Part shown: piece by piece, positions 15,391 through 23,506 of the stretch
How positions within the stretch are numbered: the first letter of the stretch is position 1
Layout of the letters: the number at the start of each line of letters is the position of its first letter
Assembly: GCA_000690595.2 (NCBI GenBank)
Contig: JHUT02000001.1
Location: 248,001 to 312,000, forward strand
Direction of reading: 5' to 3'
From: Natrinema mahii
Lineage (GTDB): Archaea > Halobacteriota > Halobacteria > Halobacteriales > Natrialbaceae
DNA length: 64,000 nt
Notes under the pieces: model-generated
The model's input: only the letters and a program-made list of their open reading frames with translations
What the model was told of the DNA's origin: nothing
The model's database searches: none
Translations under genes and position numbers: made by a program

Positions 15391-16764
15391 ATGTCCAAAG
15401 TCGTACAGACCAGAGTCGAAAGCGATCTCCAGAACCGAATCGAGGAGAAAGCGGACCAGCGCGGTGAAACCGTCTCCGAGTTCGTCCGTGGGATCCTCGA
15501 GAACGCGATCGAAGCCGACGACGACACGACTCCCGGGCTCAAATCGCGGCTCCGCCGCGACCTCGACGAGATCGGGGCGACCGACGACGAACGGGGCGTC
15601 GCGGACGCGATACGTGAGGACACCTGGGACCAACTCTCGCGTCCCGCGTTCCGATCGGAGGTACGGAACGCAATGCTCGAGACGGCGGGCGTCGTCTACG
15701 TCGCCGGACAGGGGTCGTCGCGCTCAGTCGGTCACTGGCTCATCGGCCGCTTGCAGAACCATGGTCGGCAGGCGATCGTCAACGCCGCGGAACCGCTGCT
15801 CTCGGCACCGATCGAGTCGGACGATGTCGTCGTCCTTGTCTCACAGAGCGGCGAAACCGACGCCTGTCTCGATCTCGCCGAGTACGCGGCAGACCGGGGC
15901 GCGACGGTCGTCGGCGTGACGGCCCCGGAGTCGTCGATCGCCGATACGTCCGATCTCTCCGTGCCGCTACCGTCGGTCACCGAACACGTCTCACAGTACG
16001 CCACGAAGAGCCTCATCGCACAGGTGACGACGCTTCAGACGGTGTTGTTCGACGAGGACCCGTCCCTCGAGCAGATCGAAGCCCGATTGGACGCGCTGAC
16101 CGCGTTCGTCCGAGACCAGTTCGACGACGGGGAGTTACGCGACGCGAGTCAGTTCAAACGCGCCGCTGCAGTACTCGAGGAGTACAACGAGACGGCGCTG
16201 GATCCGATCGTCGCGTCGGCCGGAACCGGCCATCGGTATGGGATCGAAGCGGCCCAGAAATTCACCGAGTTCTTATATACGAACCCGACGCACGAACACA
16301 TCGGTAGCGTCCGAGACGGGGCACTCAACCTGCTTTTCGACGAGAGTGCGTATCTGTTTACGATTCTCCCGCCGCGCGACGAGCGAACGCCGACCGATCC
16401 GTGCGCGGAACACCTCTTCGTCGGCGAGAATGCGATCATTAACGAGTTGCTGTTCAAGACGAACGCCGGCGGGAGCCTGACACCCCGACTTGTCGCGATC
16501 GCCCTCGACGAGACCGACGATGACGAGACCGACAGCACGATCGAGCAGATCGGTCACCAGTCGATGTACGGTGAAGACGGTGTTATCCTCCTCTCACCGG
16601 AGACGTACGTCGACGGCGCGGTGTCGACTGACGACCTCTCGCGGTCCACGATCGACCTGTTCGTCTACGGGAGCGTCTTCCTCTTCACGTACGCGTTACT
16701 GAACCAGCGCTGGGATACGGACCGACAACTGCGCAGGACCATCATCAAGCAGACCTACGCATGA
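15391..16764 (+). CDS. Ribbon-helix-helix / double SIS sugar-isomerase-fold fusion protein
   Basis: A 457-residue protein. Residues 1-42 are an RHH (CopG/Arc-type) DNA-binding domain (VVQTRVESDLQNRIEEKADQ, SEFVRGILENAI). Residues about 95-220 form a first SIS domain with GQGSS (106-110) and SQSGET (151-156), the sugar-phosphate loops. Residues about 265-420 form a second SIS-like domain (SAGTGHRYGIEAAQKFTE at 276-293). The layout resembles the GlmS isomerase half without glutaminase, or an RpiR regulator with RHH replacing the usual HTH. It is likely a sugar-phosphate-responsive regulator. The stop overlaps the methyltransferase start (ATGA). Confidence 0.85.
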   Translation: MSKVVQTRVESDLQNRIEEKADQRGETVSEFVRGILENAIEADDDTTPGLKSRLRRDLDEIGATDDERGVADAIREDTWDQLSRPAFRSEVRNAMLETAGVVYVAGQGSSRSVGHWLIGRLQNHGRQAIVNAAEPLLSAPIESDDVVVLVSQSGETDACLDLAEYAADRGATVVGVTAPESSIADTSDLSVPLPSVTEHVSQYATKSLIAQVTTLQTVLFDEDPSLEQIEARLDALTAFVRDQFDDGELRDASQFKRAAAVLEEYNETALDPIVASAGTGHRYGIEAAQKFTEFLYTNPTHEHIGSVRDGALNLLFDESAYLFTILPPRDERTPTDPCAEHLFVGENAIINELLFKTNAGGSLTPRLVAIALDETDDDETDSTIEQIGHQSMYGEDGVILLSPETYVDGAVSTDDLSRSTIDLFVYGSVFLFTYALLNQRWDTDRQLRRTIIKQTYA

Positions 16765-17414
16765 GCGTCCACGACGACTGGGAGACCTACTTCGAGCAGC
16801 AGTTCGACGAGCGCGATCCGTGGTCGTTCGAAACGTCCGGCTACGAGCGGACGAAATACGAACGCCAGCTCCGGGTTATTCGGGACCACCATCCCGGCCC
16901 CGAACGGATCCTGGAACTCGGCTGTGCAGAAGGAGTGCACACCGAAATGCTCGCCGACACGTTCGACGCCGAGGTTGTCGCGGTCGACATCAGCGATACC
17001 GCCATCGAACGCGCCCGGGAACGGATCGACGACCCTCGCGTGACGTTCGTCGCCGCCGACGCGCTTGAGTTCGTCGCGGAAATCGACTCACAGTTTGACG
17101 TGATCGTTTGGAGCGAATTGATCTACTACCTCGGCGATAAACGGAGCGTCCCGGCGTTCTTCGACTACATCGCCACCGTTTCCGACCGTCTCCGCGAGAA
17201 CGGGCTCCTCTGTCTGGCAAACATCATCGACCAGAGTTCCGGACGAGAGGCCGCCCTGACCAGAGCGCCGGTCATGGACTGTTACGAGACCATGCTGTCG
17301 GCACTGCTCGAGCGGGTCCATCGGGCGACCTACACGGAATGGAAGGCCGAGTCCGATTCCCGGTACGAGTATGCTGTCTGGGCGTTCAGGCAGGGTGAGG
17401 AAACCAATGGATAA
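16761..17414 (+). CDS. NodS-like SAM-dependent methyltransferase
   Basis: A 217-residue class I methyltransferase with motif I ILELGCAEGVHTEML (about 50-64), an acidic motif after the second strand (VVAVDISDTAI), motif post-II VTFVAADALEFV and motif IV FDVIVWSELIYYL. The fold and the WSELIYYLGD motif resemble NodS and related small-molecule N-methyltransferases. Its ATG overlaps the RHH-SIS stop by 4 nt, so it is translationally coupled and probably acts in the same process, perhaps on a sugar or amine metabolite. The substrate is not evident. Confidence 0.82.
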   Translation: MSVHDDWETYFEQQFDERDPWSFETSGYERTKYERQLRVIRDHHPGPERILELGCAEGVHTEMLADTFDAEVVAVDISDTAIERARERIDDPRVTFVAADALEFVAEIDSQFDVIVWSELIYYLGDKRSVPAFFDYIATVSDRLRENGLLCLANIIDQSSGREAALTRAPVMDCYETMLSALLERVHRATYTEWKAESDSRYEYAVWAFRQGEETNG

Positions 17415-17680
17415 CGACATCCATCGGCTCCTCGAAACCGCCCCGAATCGACTGCGCTCGAAGAAACTCGGGCGCGCCTCGAGCCGAGTGTCGAAGATGG
17501 CAGTTCCCGTGAACGAGCACTCGACGCACTTGCCGAAGCCAACGGCGACCGCTGCCTGAAATGTACGACCACGGCGACCGCGGATGAGCAACGGCTCCCG
17601 TCAAGAGATCGGTGCCGGCGGGACCGGCGGCCCCGCGGACTCGAACCGTCGACGCCCCTCGAACGGATGCGACGATCGGG
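17407..17680 (+). pseudogene. Frameshifted remnant of a small gene downstream of the methyltransferase
   Basis: The ATG at 17407 overlaps the methyltransferase stop and opens a 50-codon frame (MDNDIHRLLETAPNRL...). Protein-like sequence then continues in another frame from about 17456: ALEETRARLEPSVEDG, then RERALDALAEANGDRCLKC. This is coherent haloarchaeal sequence with a CxxC that looks like half of a zinc site, and no complete gene remains. It is best read as a decayed third gene of the RHH-SIS unit; the right boundary is approximate. Confidence 0.45.
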
Positions 17681-17801
17681 CGGGCTGAGTCGATCGAACT
17701 CGTCCGCGCCAGCGTGACGCCGTTCGAGTCCGGCGTCAGTCGGTAGCGAACGACCATCAATGCAGCCGCCGGCGGCCCGAGCATCCAAAGAGTGTCGCGC
17801 C

Positions 17802-18266
17802 TTAGCTATCTCCGTCCGTCTCGAGCTCGAACTGCTCGTTCTCGCTGACGGCGTTGAGGACGATACTGGTGCTCGACTGGTTGATGTCGGGGTCGGTGAT
17901 CAGCTGCTTGATCTGGTCGTTCATGTCGTCGGTGTCTTTGAACTTCCCGATGGCGATCACGTCGTAGTCGCCCGTGACCTCGTAGACCGAGATCATCTGG
18001 CGGTGGTCCTTCAGCGTCTCCGTGATCTCGGGCAGGGCGTTCCCCTCGGCCTTGAGTTGCATAACCGCAGTCACGTCGTAGCCGACCGCGTCGTAATCGA
18101 TTTTAGGCGTGTACCCCTCGATAACGCCCTCGTCCTCGAGGTCGGAGAGGTGGTTCGAAACGGTCGTCACGGAGACGTCGAGTTCCTCCGCGAGGCTGCG
18201 GAGACTCGAGCGGCCATCATTGAGCAGTTCGTTTACCAGATCGGAATCCAGATTCTCGTACGTCAT
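17802..18266 (-). CDS. lrp: Lrp/AsnC family transcriptional regulator
   Basis: A 154-residue protein with an N-terminal AsnC-type HTH ([39 protein letters not shown]) and a C-terminal RAM effector domain (about 65-150; [16 protein letters not shown]). It resembles the haloarchaeal Lrp often found beside glutamine synthetase, but no glnA is present here. A TATA-like TAATATAAG (18286-18294, minus strand) sits about 22 nt before the ATG, giving a leaderless transcript. It is likely an octameric amino-acid-responsive regulator; effectors are not visible. Confidence 0.9.
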   Translation of the reverse strand: MTYENLDSDLVNELLNDGRSSLRSLAEELDVSVTTVSNHLSDLEDEGVIEGYTPKIDYDAVGYDVTAVMQLKAEGNALPEITETLKDHRQMISVYEVTGDYDVIAIGKFKDTDDMNDQIKQLITDPDINQSSTSIVLNAVSENEQFELETDGDS

Positions 18267-18474
18267 TGATTGATCTAAACGGCTGCTTATATTAGGAGTT
18301 TACGGATAGCAACTTCTCTCTGGAGCGAGAGAGTGACTGTTTCGACACCGCCGGTTTCGACTCTCCCCTGTCCACCCACGGGGCGAAAACGCGACCGTTC
18401 CACCGACTCCCCGGCGCTCCCCGTCCCGGCGACGGACAGGAACGCTCTAGTGGCGTCGCTCCTAACGGGTCGGT

Positions 18475-18849
18475 ATGACAGCGCCAGCCAAACCGGTCGT
18501 CGGCCGTCTCGAGACGGTCGCGGTCAGCGGCACCGACGCGACCGAGACCGTCGTCGCGAAGGCCGACACCGGGGCGGACCGAACGACCGTCGACGAAACC
18601 CTCCTCGAGCGAATCGGTAGTACCGGCGCGATCGACGACGTCACCGTCAGGTCCGGCGGCAGCGCCGAGAGTCGCGACATCGTCGCGATCAGCGTCGATG
18701 TCCGGAGCGTCGACCGGGGGCCTCGAGTCGTGTTGGCCGACGTGGACGACCGCCAGCCGTACACGGGCGATGTCCTGCTCGGCAGCGATCTGCTGGACGG
18801 GTTCTACGTCGACTGCGAACTGCAAAACACTACCGCGAACGCCGATTAA
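18475..18849 (+). CDS. Retropepsin-like putative protease (RimB/ATP-dependent zinc protease family)
   Basis: A 124-residue single-domain protein with the aspartyl-protease-like signature KADTGADRTTVDE (Asp-Thr-Gly at about 31-33) and the closing motif VLLGSDLLDGFYVDCEL. It matches the small Zn_protease/RimB family, a retropepsin fold that in bacteria trims glutamate tails added by RimK ligases. No RimK homologue is adjacent, so the substrate is unknown. Start at 18475 follows a short GC-rich leader. Confidence 0.75.
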   Translation: MTAPAKPVVGRLETVAVSGTDATETVVAKADTGADRTTVDETLLERIGSTGAIDDVTVRSGGSAESRDIVAISVDVRSVDRGPRVVLADVDDRQPYTGDVLLGSDLLDGFYVDCELQNTTANAD

Positions 18850-18976
18850 CCTGGTCGGCCGTCCGGGACGTCACTCGACGGCGAAACCGATCGACCCGCC
18901 CCGATCCGTGGCGGCGTATATGACTCGCGAACCATTCCACGAGTGCGGTTACGGTGTGCGAGACGAACCGTTCCCT

Positions 18977-19294
18977 ATGAGCCTCGTCCTCCTGGGAGCG
19001 GTCCTCTCGCTCTGTCTGCTCCCGTCGCTTTGCTTTCTGGGACTCTGGCGCGGACTCGGCCGACTGCAACGCAGTTCGCTGGTTTCGCGTGCGAGCGATC
19101 GTGCGGGCTGTCCCGACCCGGCAGTCACCTGGGGCGATGTCATCGACGCGTACGCCGACCCCCAGAAACGCCTCTTCGCTCCCTCGTCCGCGTCCCGGCC
19201 GTCGACGACTCGCGACGACCAGTGTGACGTCTGTGCCGCGGACAACGACCCGGTCGCGTCGTACTGCCACAACTGCTTCCGAAAGCTCGAGTGA
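18977..19294 (+). CDS. Membrane-anchored zinc-ribbon protein (DUF7577-like)
   Basis: A 105-residue protein. A hydrophobic N-terminal helix (MSLVLLGAVLSLCLLPSLC) is followed by WGDVIDAYADPQKRLFAP and a C-terminal zinc ribbon CDVCAADNDPVASYCHNC with four cysteines. An in-frame ATG at 18920 would add 19 residues without hydrophobic character; I chose 18977 because it places the helix at the N-terminus. The domain resembles haloarchaeal DUF7577, from memory. Function unknown. Confidence 0.7.
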   Translation: MSLVLLGAVLSLCLLPSLCFLGLWRGLGRLQRSSLVSRASDRAGCPDPAVTWGDVIDAYADPQKRLFAPSSASRPSTTRDDQCDVCAADNDPVASYCHNCFRKLE

Positions 19295-19369
19295 AACCGT
19301 TCTCGCCCACATTTCCGGGTCGCGACCCCCGGCCCACAGTTGGAACTCGAGAATTCGGTCGGCGGAAAA

Positions 19370-19391
19370 TGCTCCGTCTGGGATTTGAACT
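19370..19391 (-). repeat. tRNA-Glu 3'-end fragment, copy 1 (attachment-site-like)
   Basis: TGCTCCGTCTGGGATTTGAA matches the 3' acceptor and T-arm of the intact tRNA at 19616-19690, read on the minus strand. The identity stops after the T-loop. Confidence 0.7.
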
Positions 19392-19503
19392 ACGCGAAGA
19401 CGTTCCTGCTCGCTCACTTCGTTCGCTCGCAGGCTGCGACTTCTCTACTTCAAATCCCAGAGCGTGCGCTTCCTTCTTCACTCACTTCGTTCGTTCAGAA
19501 GAG

Positions 19504-19525
19504 TGCTCCGTCTGGGATTTGAACC
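19504..19525 (-). repeat. tRNA-Glu 3'-end fragment, copy 2 (attachment-site-like)
   Basis: Same 20-nt tRNA-derived core as copy 1 plus CC, 134 nt to its right and 112 nt left of the intact tRNA end. The following CACGCCCAGACG is unrelated to the tRNA body. Confidence 0.7.
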
Positions 19526-19615
19526 ACGCCCAGACGTGCTCGCTACGCTGCACGCGACTGGTCTGATTCAAATCAAGGGCCGCATTTTCGGCTCACGGAT
19601 TTGTTCGCCGAAAAG

Positions 19616-19690
19616 TGCTCCGTCTGGGATTTGAACCCAGGTCATCGGCTCGAAAGGCCGAAATGATTGGCCGGACTACACCAACGGAGC
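19616..19690 (-). tRNA. tRNA-Glu (anticodon TTC)
   Basis: Read on the minus strand, the 75-nt gene folds as a cloverleaf: acceptor GCTCCGT pairs with ACGGAGC, the anticodon stem TCGGC/GCCGA encloses loop CTTTCGA (anticodon TTC), and the T-arm is TGGGTTCAAATCCCA. The discriminator is A and CCA is not encoded. No intron is seen. Its 3' end is the source of the fragments to its left. Confidence 0.93.
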
Positions 19691-19964
19691 GTTCACTGCG
19701 TTCGCGCACCGAGTCGCGACGGACTGTGTCCACCTCGCCAGCGGAGCGCGTCTCGCAACTGCTTGTTGCCGAGGCCTAATGAAAAACGTTCCGTTCCGGG
19801 CCGGCAGTGCCACGATATCACGCACGTTGACTCATCAGGGCGCTAACAGCAGCCCGCTCGAGCGAGCCGTGTCACCCACAGGCGGTCGCTGCCGAATCCG
19901 CGAACACCCCTCGGACTGACCGGCTTCTCAACGCTTTTGATCCCCGGTGTGCATTCCACCGAGC

Positions 19965-20702
19965 ATGAAATACGTCCGCTTTCGCGACCCGGCCGGTGCG
20001 GTCCGCCGCGGCGAGTACGAGAACGGCGCGGTCCAGTTCGGAACGGAGCGTTACGACCTCGAGAGCGACGAAATCGATGTATTGCCGCCGGCGGAGCCGT
20101 CGAAGATCGTCTGCATCGGGCGGAACTACGCCGACCACGCGGCGGAACTCGACTCCGAGGTGCCGGATCGACCCCTGCTCTTTCTGAAGCCGCCGAACAC
20201 GCTGGCGGCCCACGGCGACACCGTCACCCTGCCCGCGGGCAAGGAGCGGATCGACCACGAGGCCGAACTCGGCGTCGTCATCGGCGAGCAGTGTCGCCAC
20301 GTCTCCGAAGCCGACGCGATGGACGTCGTGGAGGGCTTTACCTGCGTCAACGACCTCTCGAACCGCGACGACCAGCGGCAGGAACAGAACTGGGTCCGCG
20401 GGAAGGCCTTCGACGGCGCGGCCCCGATCGGGCCGGTGCTGGCGACCCCGGACGAAGTCCCGGCGGACGCGTCCGTACAAACCCGCGTCAACGGCGACCT
20501 GAAGCAGGACGGCTCCCGCGAGCAACTCATCTTCCCGATCCCGGAACTGATCGCCGAGATCACGACGTATCTCACCCTAGAGCCCGGCGACGTGATCGCG
20601 ACGGGCACGCCCGAGGGCGTCGGCCCGCTCTCGGACGGCGACACCGTCACAATCACGGTCGACGGCGTCGGCACCCTCGAGCATTCGGTCCGGATCCCCT
20701 GA
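19965..20702 (+). CDS. Fumarylacetoacetate hydrolase family protein
   Basis: A 245-residue protein with a short N-terminal region (MKYVRFRDPAGAVRRGEYEN) and the FAH catalytic domain: CIGRNYADHAAEL (about 48-60), HEAELGVVIGEQ carrying metal-binding glutamates, and PGDVIATGTPEGVGPL. Members cleave C-C bonds in beta-diketo acids or decarboxylate/isomerise aromatic-catabolism intermediates with Mg2+. The single-domain form suits the 5-oxopent-3-ene or acylpyruvate hydrolase group. It stands alone between the tRNA and an MBL gene, so the pathway cannot be set. Confidence 0.9.
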   Translation: MKYVRFRDPAGAVRRGEYENGAVQFGTERYDLESDEIDVLPPAEPSKIVCIGRNYADHAAELDSEVPDRPLLFLKPPNTLAAHGDTVTLPAGKERIDHEAELGVVIGEQCRHVSEADAMDVVEGFTCVNDLSNRDDQRQEQNWVRGKAFDGAAPIGPVLATPDEVPADASVQTRVNGDLKQDGSREQLIFPIPELIAEITTYLTLEPGDVIATGTPEGVGPLSDGDTVTITVDGVGTLEHSVRIP

Positions 20703-20802
20703 ACCGGCCGCCGGAGCCGACGGTCGACCGGCCACCGACCGGCGGCCGCTCACGCACCGCTCGAGAGAAGCCTTTTCGGAGCCCTCACGCGTGGATACGG
20801 AC

Positions 20803-21501
20803 ATGACAGTTCGATTCGACGCGGTGACCGTCGACTGGCACGGTCACGCGACCGTCCGCCTCGCGGGCCGGACCGGCGCGGTCGTCTACACCGATCCCGG
20901 TCCGGAGCGGGTATTAGAGGGCCGCGAGCCGCGGGACGGCGACCTGATCCTCGTTTCTCACGCCCACCACTACGATCCCGACGCGATCCGGCGGGTCGCT
21001 CGCGACGACGCGCTGGTCGTGGTCCACGAGTCGATCGACGCGAGCAGGATCGAGGGAATCGACGAGCACCCCGAAGACCTCCCGTTTGACGTCGAACGCG
21101 TCCGCGCGGACGAGTCGTTCGTTCTCGGCCCGCTGGATCTGTTCACGACGCCGGCGTACAACGACCCCGCTGGGTCACGTGCCGACGCCGACGGGACCGT
21201 TCCACATCCCGAGGGACGGGGCTGTGGCTTCGGCGTGACGATCGACGGGATCACGGCGTTCTGGCCCGGCGGCACCGACGCCCTCCCGCTCCACGAGTCG
21301 CTCGAGATCGACCTCCTGCTCCCGCCGATCGGCGGCGCGGTCACGATGGACCGCCACGAGGCCGCGTCGCTGGCGGGCGAGATCGGTCCCGATCTGGTCT
21401 TGCCGGTCCACTACGACGCGGACGGGACGCTCGCCGCCGACGCCGAGGCGTTCGTCGTCGACGTGGCGACCCGCGGCGTCCCGGTCGTCCTCGACGAGTA
21501 A
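20803..21501 (+). CDS. MBL-fold metallohydrolase (UlaG-like)
   Basis: A 232-residue metallo-beta-lactamase-fold protein. The core motif appears as SHAHHYDPDAI (HxHxxD variant HAHHYD), preceded by the WHGHATVRL strand typical of the UlaG/RNase Z-like group. GTDALPLHESLEIDLLLPPIGG contributes later metal-ligand region residues, and HYDAD lies near the C-terminus. ATG 20803 is chosen over 20791. It is probably a cytosolic hydrolase; the substrate is unknown. The UPF0173 protein at 63260-63988 is a related but distinct member. Confidence 0.82.
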   Translation: MTVRFDAVTVDWHGHATVRLAGRTGAVVYTDPGPERVLEGREPRDGDLILVSHAHHYDPDAIRRVARDDALVVVHESIDASRIEGIDEHPEDLPFDVERVRADESFVLGPLDLFTTPAYNDPAGSRADADGTVPHPEGRGCGFGVTIDGITAFWPGGTDALPLHESLEIDLLLPPIGGAVTMDRHEAASLAGEIGPDLVLPVHYDADGTLAADAEAFVVDVATRGVPVVLDE

Positions 21502-21519
21502 GCGCGCCGGCGGCCGCTC

Positions 21520-21825
21520 TCACACGCCGACTCGAGACCAGGCGAAGAGCGCGACCGCGGCCAGGGCCAGCACGCCGAGCGCGAGCCACTGCCCGAGCCC
21601 CGAGTCGGCGATCGGCGCGAAGAAATCGACGAGGCCGGACCCCTGCAAGAGGCCGAGCCCGAGGAGGAGCATGGCCCCGATGGCGATCAGCCCGACCGTG
21701 ATCCCCTCTTTTAACATCCACGCCGTCTCGTCGGCCTCCTGTGCGCTCGAGGTCGTCGGCTCGTCTATCGCGCCCTCGTCGGGGTCGCTGTGCAGCGGCC
21801 GTTCGTCGTCTTTGTCGTCCGCCAT
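21520..21825 (-). CDS. Small two-helix membrane protein
   Basis: A 101-residue protein: an acidic, hydrophilic first 35 residues, then hydrophobic helices at about 41-60 and 78-97. No recognised domain; architecture resembles many haloarchaeal DUF proteins. It is convergent with the MBL gene and lies on the opposite strand to the Nramp gene that follows. Confidence 0.7.
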   Translation of the reverse strand: MADDKDDERPLHSDPDEGAIDEPTTSSAQEADETAWMLKEGITVGLIAIGAMLLLGLGLLQGSGLVDFFAPIADSGLGQWLALGVLALAAVALFAWSRVGV

Positions 21826-21947
21826 GGCTCCGTTCTAGACGGTGAGTGGCCGCACAGACGGGAACCGGTTGCACCTGCAGTCACAGGGCGCGCCTCGAGC
21901 CGCGGCCGGCTCTCGATCCGAACGGTAGCACACGTCGGAGTCGCACG

Positions 21948-22083
21948 ATATAAGTACGCCCTCCGGAATTCTCCGACACTCATGCCGACAAATACCACAG
22001 TGTCGCGGACGAGACAGCCCGGGTCGATGCCCCCGGCGCGCGGGAGTCCGGCCGCGACGACGGGTGATCCCGATGGGCGGTGA
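21948..22083 (+). promoter_or_regulatory. TATA box and 33-codon upstream ORF before the Nramp gene
   Basis: GATATAAGT (21948-21956) is a good TATA-like box. The first ATG downstream (21982) opens a 33-codon ORF that ends at the TGA 22081-22083, inside the first codons of the Nramp gene. The short ORF could be a translated leader coupled to Nramp translation, or the transcript may start further downstream. Confidence 0.4.
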
Positions 22084-23428
22084 GGGAGCGACGGAGGTCC
22101 CCGAGGCGGACCTCGAGTATCCGGAGCGGGACTGGCGCGGGTTCTTCAGGGAACACTTCGGGCCGTCGATGCTGTGGGCGCTGATCAGCATCGGCGGCAG
22201 CCACATCGTACTGGCACCCACCCTCGGCGGGACCTTCGGCCTCGTCGCGATCTGGATGTTCGGGCTCATCTACGCCGCCAAGTACGGGGCCTGGGAACTC
22301 GGGGTCCGCTACAACTACGGCGTCGGGGCGAACCCGATCGAGGCCTACGACCAACTGCCCGGCCCGAAAAACTGGGCGCTGTGGGTGACGATCCTCGTGT
22401 TCACGGGGATGTACACGTTCATCACGGCCAGCGTCGGGATGAACACCGCGGCGTTCGTCGCCGCCCTGACCCCCGAGTGGTTCACCGCCGCGATGGCCTA
22501 CGTCGTCTTCGTCGGCGGCGCGGGCCTGCTCGTTGCCGTCTCACGATACAGCCTGCTCGAGACGGCCCTGATCGCCTTTACCATCGCGCTGGGCGTCCTC
22601 GTCCTGCTGGGCGTGATCGTCGGCCCGCCGTCCGGCGACGTCGTCGCCCAGACGGCGTTCGCGGTGCCGGACCTGACCGGGCCGGCCTTCGTCGGCCTGT
22701 TCGCCGCCGCCGCGGGCTTCGCCCCGACCGGCTTCAGCACGAGCATCCTGATCGGGAGCTGGAGCATGGCCAAAGGCGAGGGCGCAAGCGAACTCGAGGA
22801 ACGGGGACTCGACCCCGACGATCCGAAACACCACGACTACATCCGGGCGTGGATCCGGACCGGTCGGCGCGACTTCAACATCGGCTACGCCTTCAGCTTC
22901 CTGTTGATCGTCGCGATGGTGATTCTGGCGTCGAACGTCCTCTATCCGGAGCCGCCGACGGACGCGAACCTCGCGTTCGCGATCGGCTCGATTCTGAGCG
23001 ACTCCTTCGGCGAATGGTCGTACTACGCCATGCTGCTGGGCGGGTTCGCCGCGCTGTACTCGACGGTCATCACGCTGCTCGACGGCGCCGCCCGCGCCAC
23101 CGGTGACATCCTCCCGATGGCCCTCGAGAACGACGACATCGACAGCGAACGGGTGCGGAAACTCGTCGTCGTCGGCGTCGTCGCGGTCAGTAGCGCGATG
23201 GTCCTCGCGCTCGGCGAGGTGCCAGTGACGCTGTTGCTCTACGTCGCCGCGATACTCGCAGTCACGGAGATCTTCTTCTATCCCGCGAACTGGTACGTCG
23301 TCGAGAAGAACCTGCCCGAGCCGTTCCGCCCGTCGCGGGTCTGGCACGCCTACTACGTCGTCAGCCTCGCGTTCGTGTTGCTCTTCGGCGCGATGGGCGC
23401 GGCGGTTCGGCTCGGCTACATCGGCTGA
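22073..23428 (+). CDS. Nramp family divalent metal transporter
   Basis: A 451-residue protein with 11 or so transmembrane helices. Helix 1 holds a variant of the Nramp metal site (GPSMLWALISIGGSHIVLAPT) and helix 6 AGFAPTGFSTSILIGSWSMAK, where canonical members have the A-x-x-MPH metal-binding motif. The changed residues suggest altered metal preference. The start is ATG 22073 or in-frame GTG 22064. No metal regulator is adjacent. A second Nramp-like gene lies at 32696-33934. Confidence 0.85.
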   Translation: MGGEGATEVPEADLEYPERDWRGFFREHFGPSMLWALISIGGSHIVLAPTLGGTFGLVAIWMFGLIYAAKYGAWELGVRYNYGVGANPIEAYDQLPGPKNWALWVTILVFTGMYTFITASVGMNTAAFVAALTPEWFTAAMAYVVFVGGAGLLVAVSRYSLLETALIAFTIALGVLVLLGVIVGPPSGDVVAQTAFAVPDLTGPAFVGLFAAAAGFAPTGFSTSILIGSWSMAKGEGASELEERGLDPDDPKHHDYIRAWIRTGRRDFNIGYAFSFLLIVAMVILASNVLYPEPPTDANLAFAIGSILSDSFGEWSYYAMLLGGFAALYSTVITLLDGAARATGDILPMALENDDIDSERVRKLVVVGVVAVSSAMVLALGEVPVTLLLYVAAILAVTEIFFYPANWYVVEKNLPEPFRPSRVWHAYYVVSLAFVLLFGAMGAAVRLGYIG

Positions 23429-23506
23429 CGGACGCCGTCAGTCCGTTTCGGTCACGATTTCCGGAGGGCGGCCCGCGCGTGCCGAGATTCGATCGGAGTG
23501 GCGGGC

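Larger units (their letters stand above)
19297..19615. other. Region of repeated tRNA-Glu 3'-end fragments
   Basis: No protein gene. The segment carries two extra copies of the tRNA-Glu acceptor/T-arm sequence (19370-19391 and 19504-19525) in the tRNA's orientation and one inverted piece (TTCAAATCCCAG, 19449-19460), spaced by short sequences rich in CTCACTTCGTTCG. These are typical scars or attachment-site remnants of elements that integrate into tRNA 3' ends. Confidence 0.7.

Noticed and set aside
17386-17784. Minus-strand 132-codon frame beside the methyltransferase
   Set aside because: The first 50 residues look superficially protein-like, but there is no recognisable domain, and the plus strand shows better evidence of a decayed gene (17407-17680).
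19441-19525. A second tRNA gene in the tRNA-Glu fragment region
   Set aside because: Only acceptor/T-arm pieces exist. No anticodon or D-arm could be assembled.
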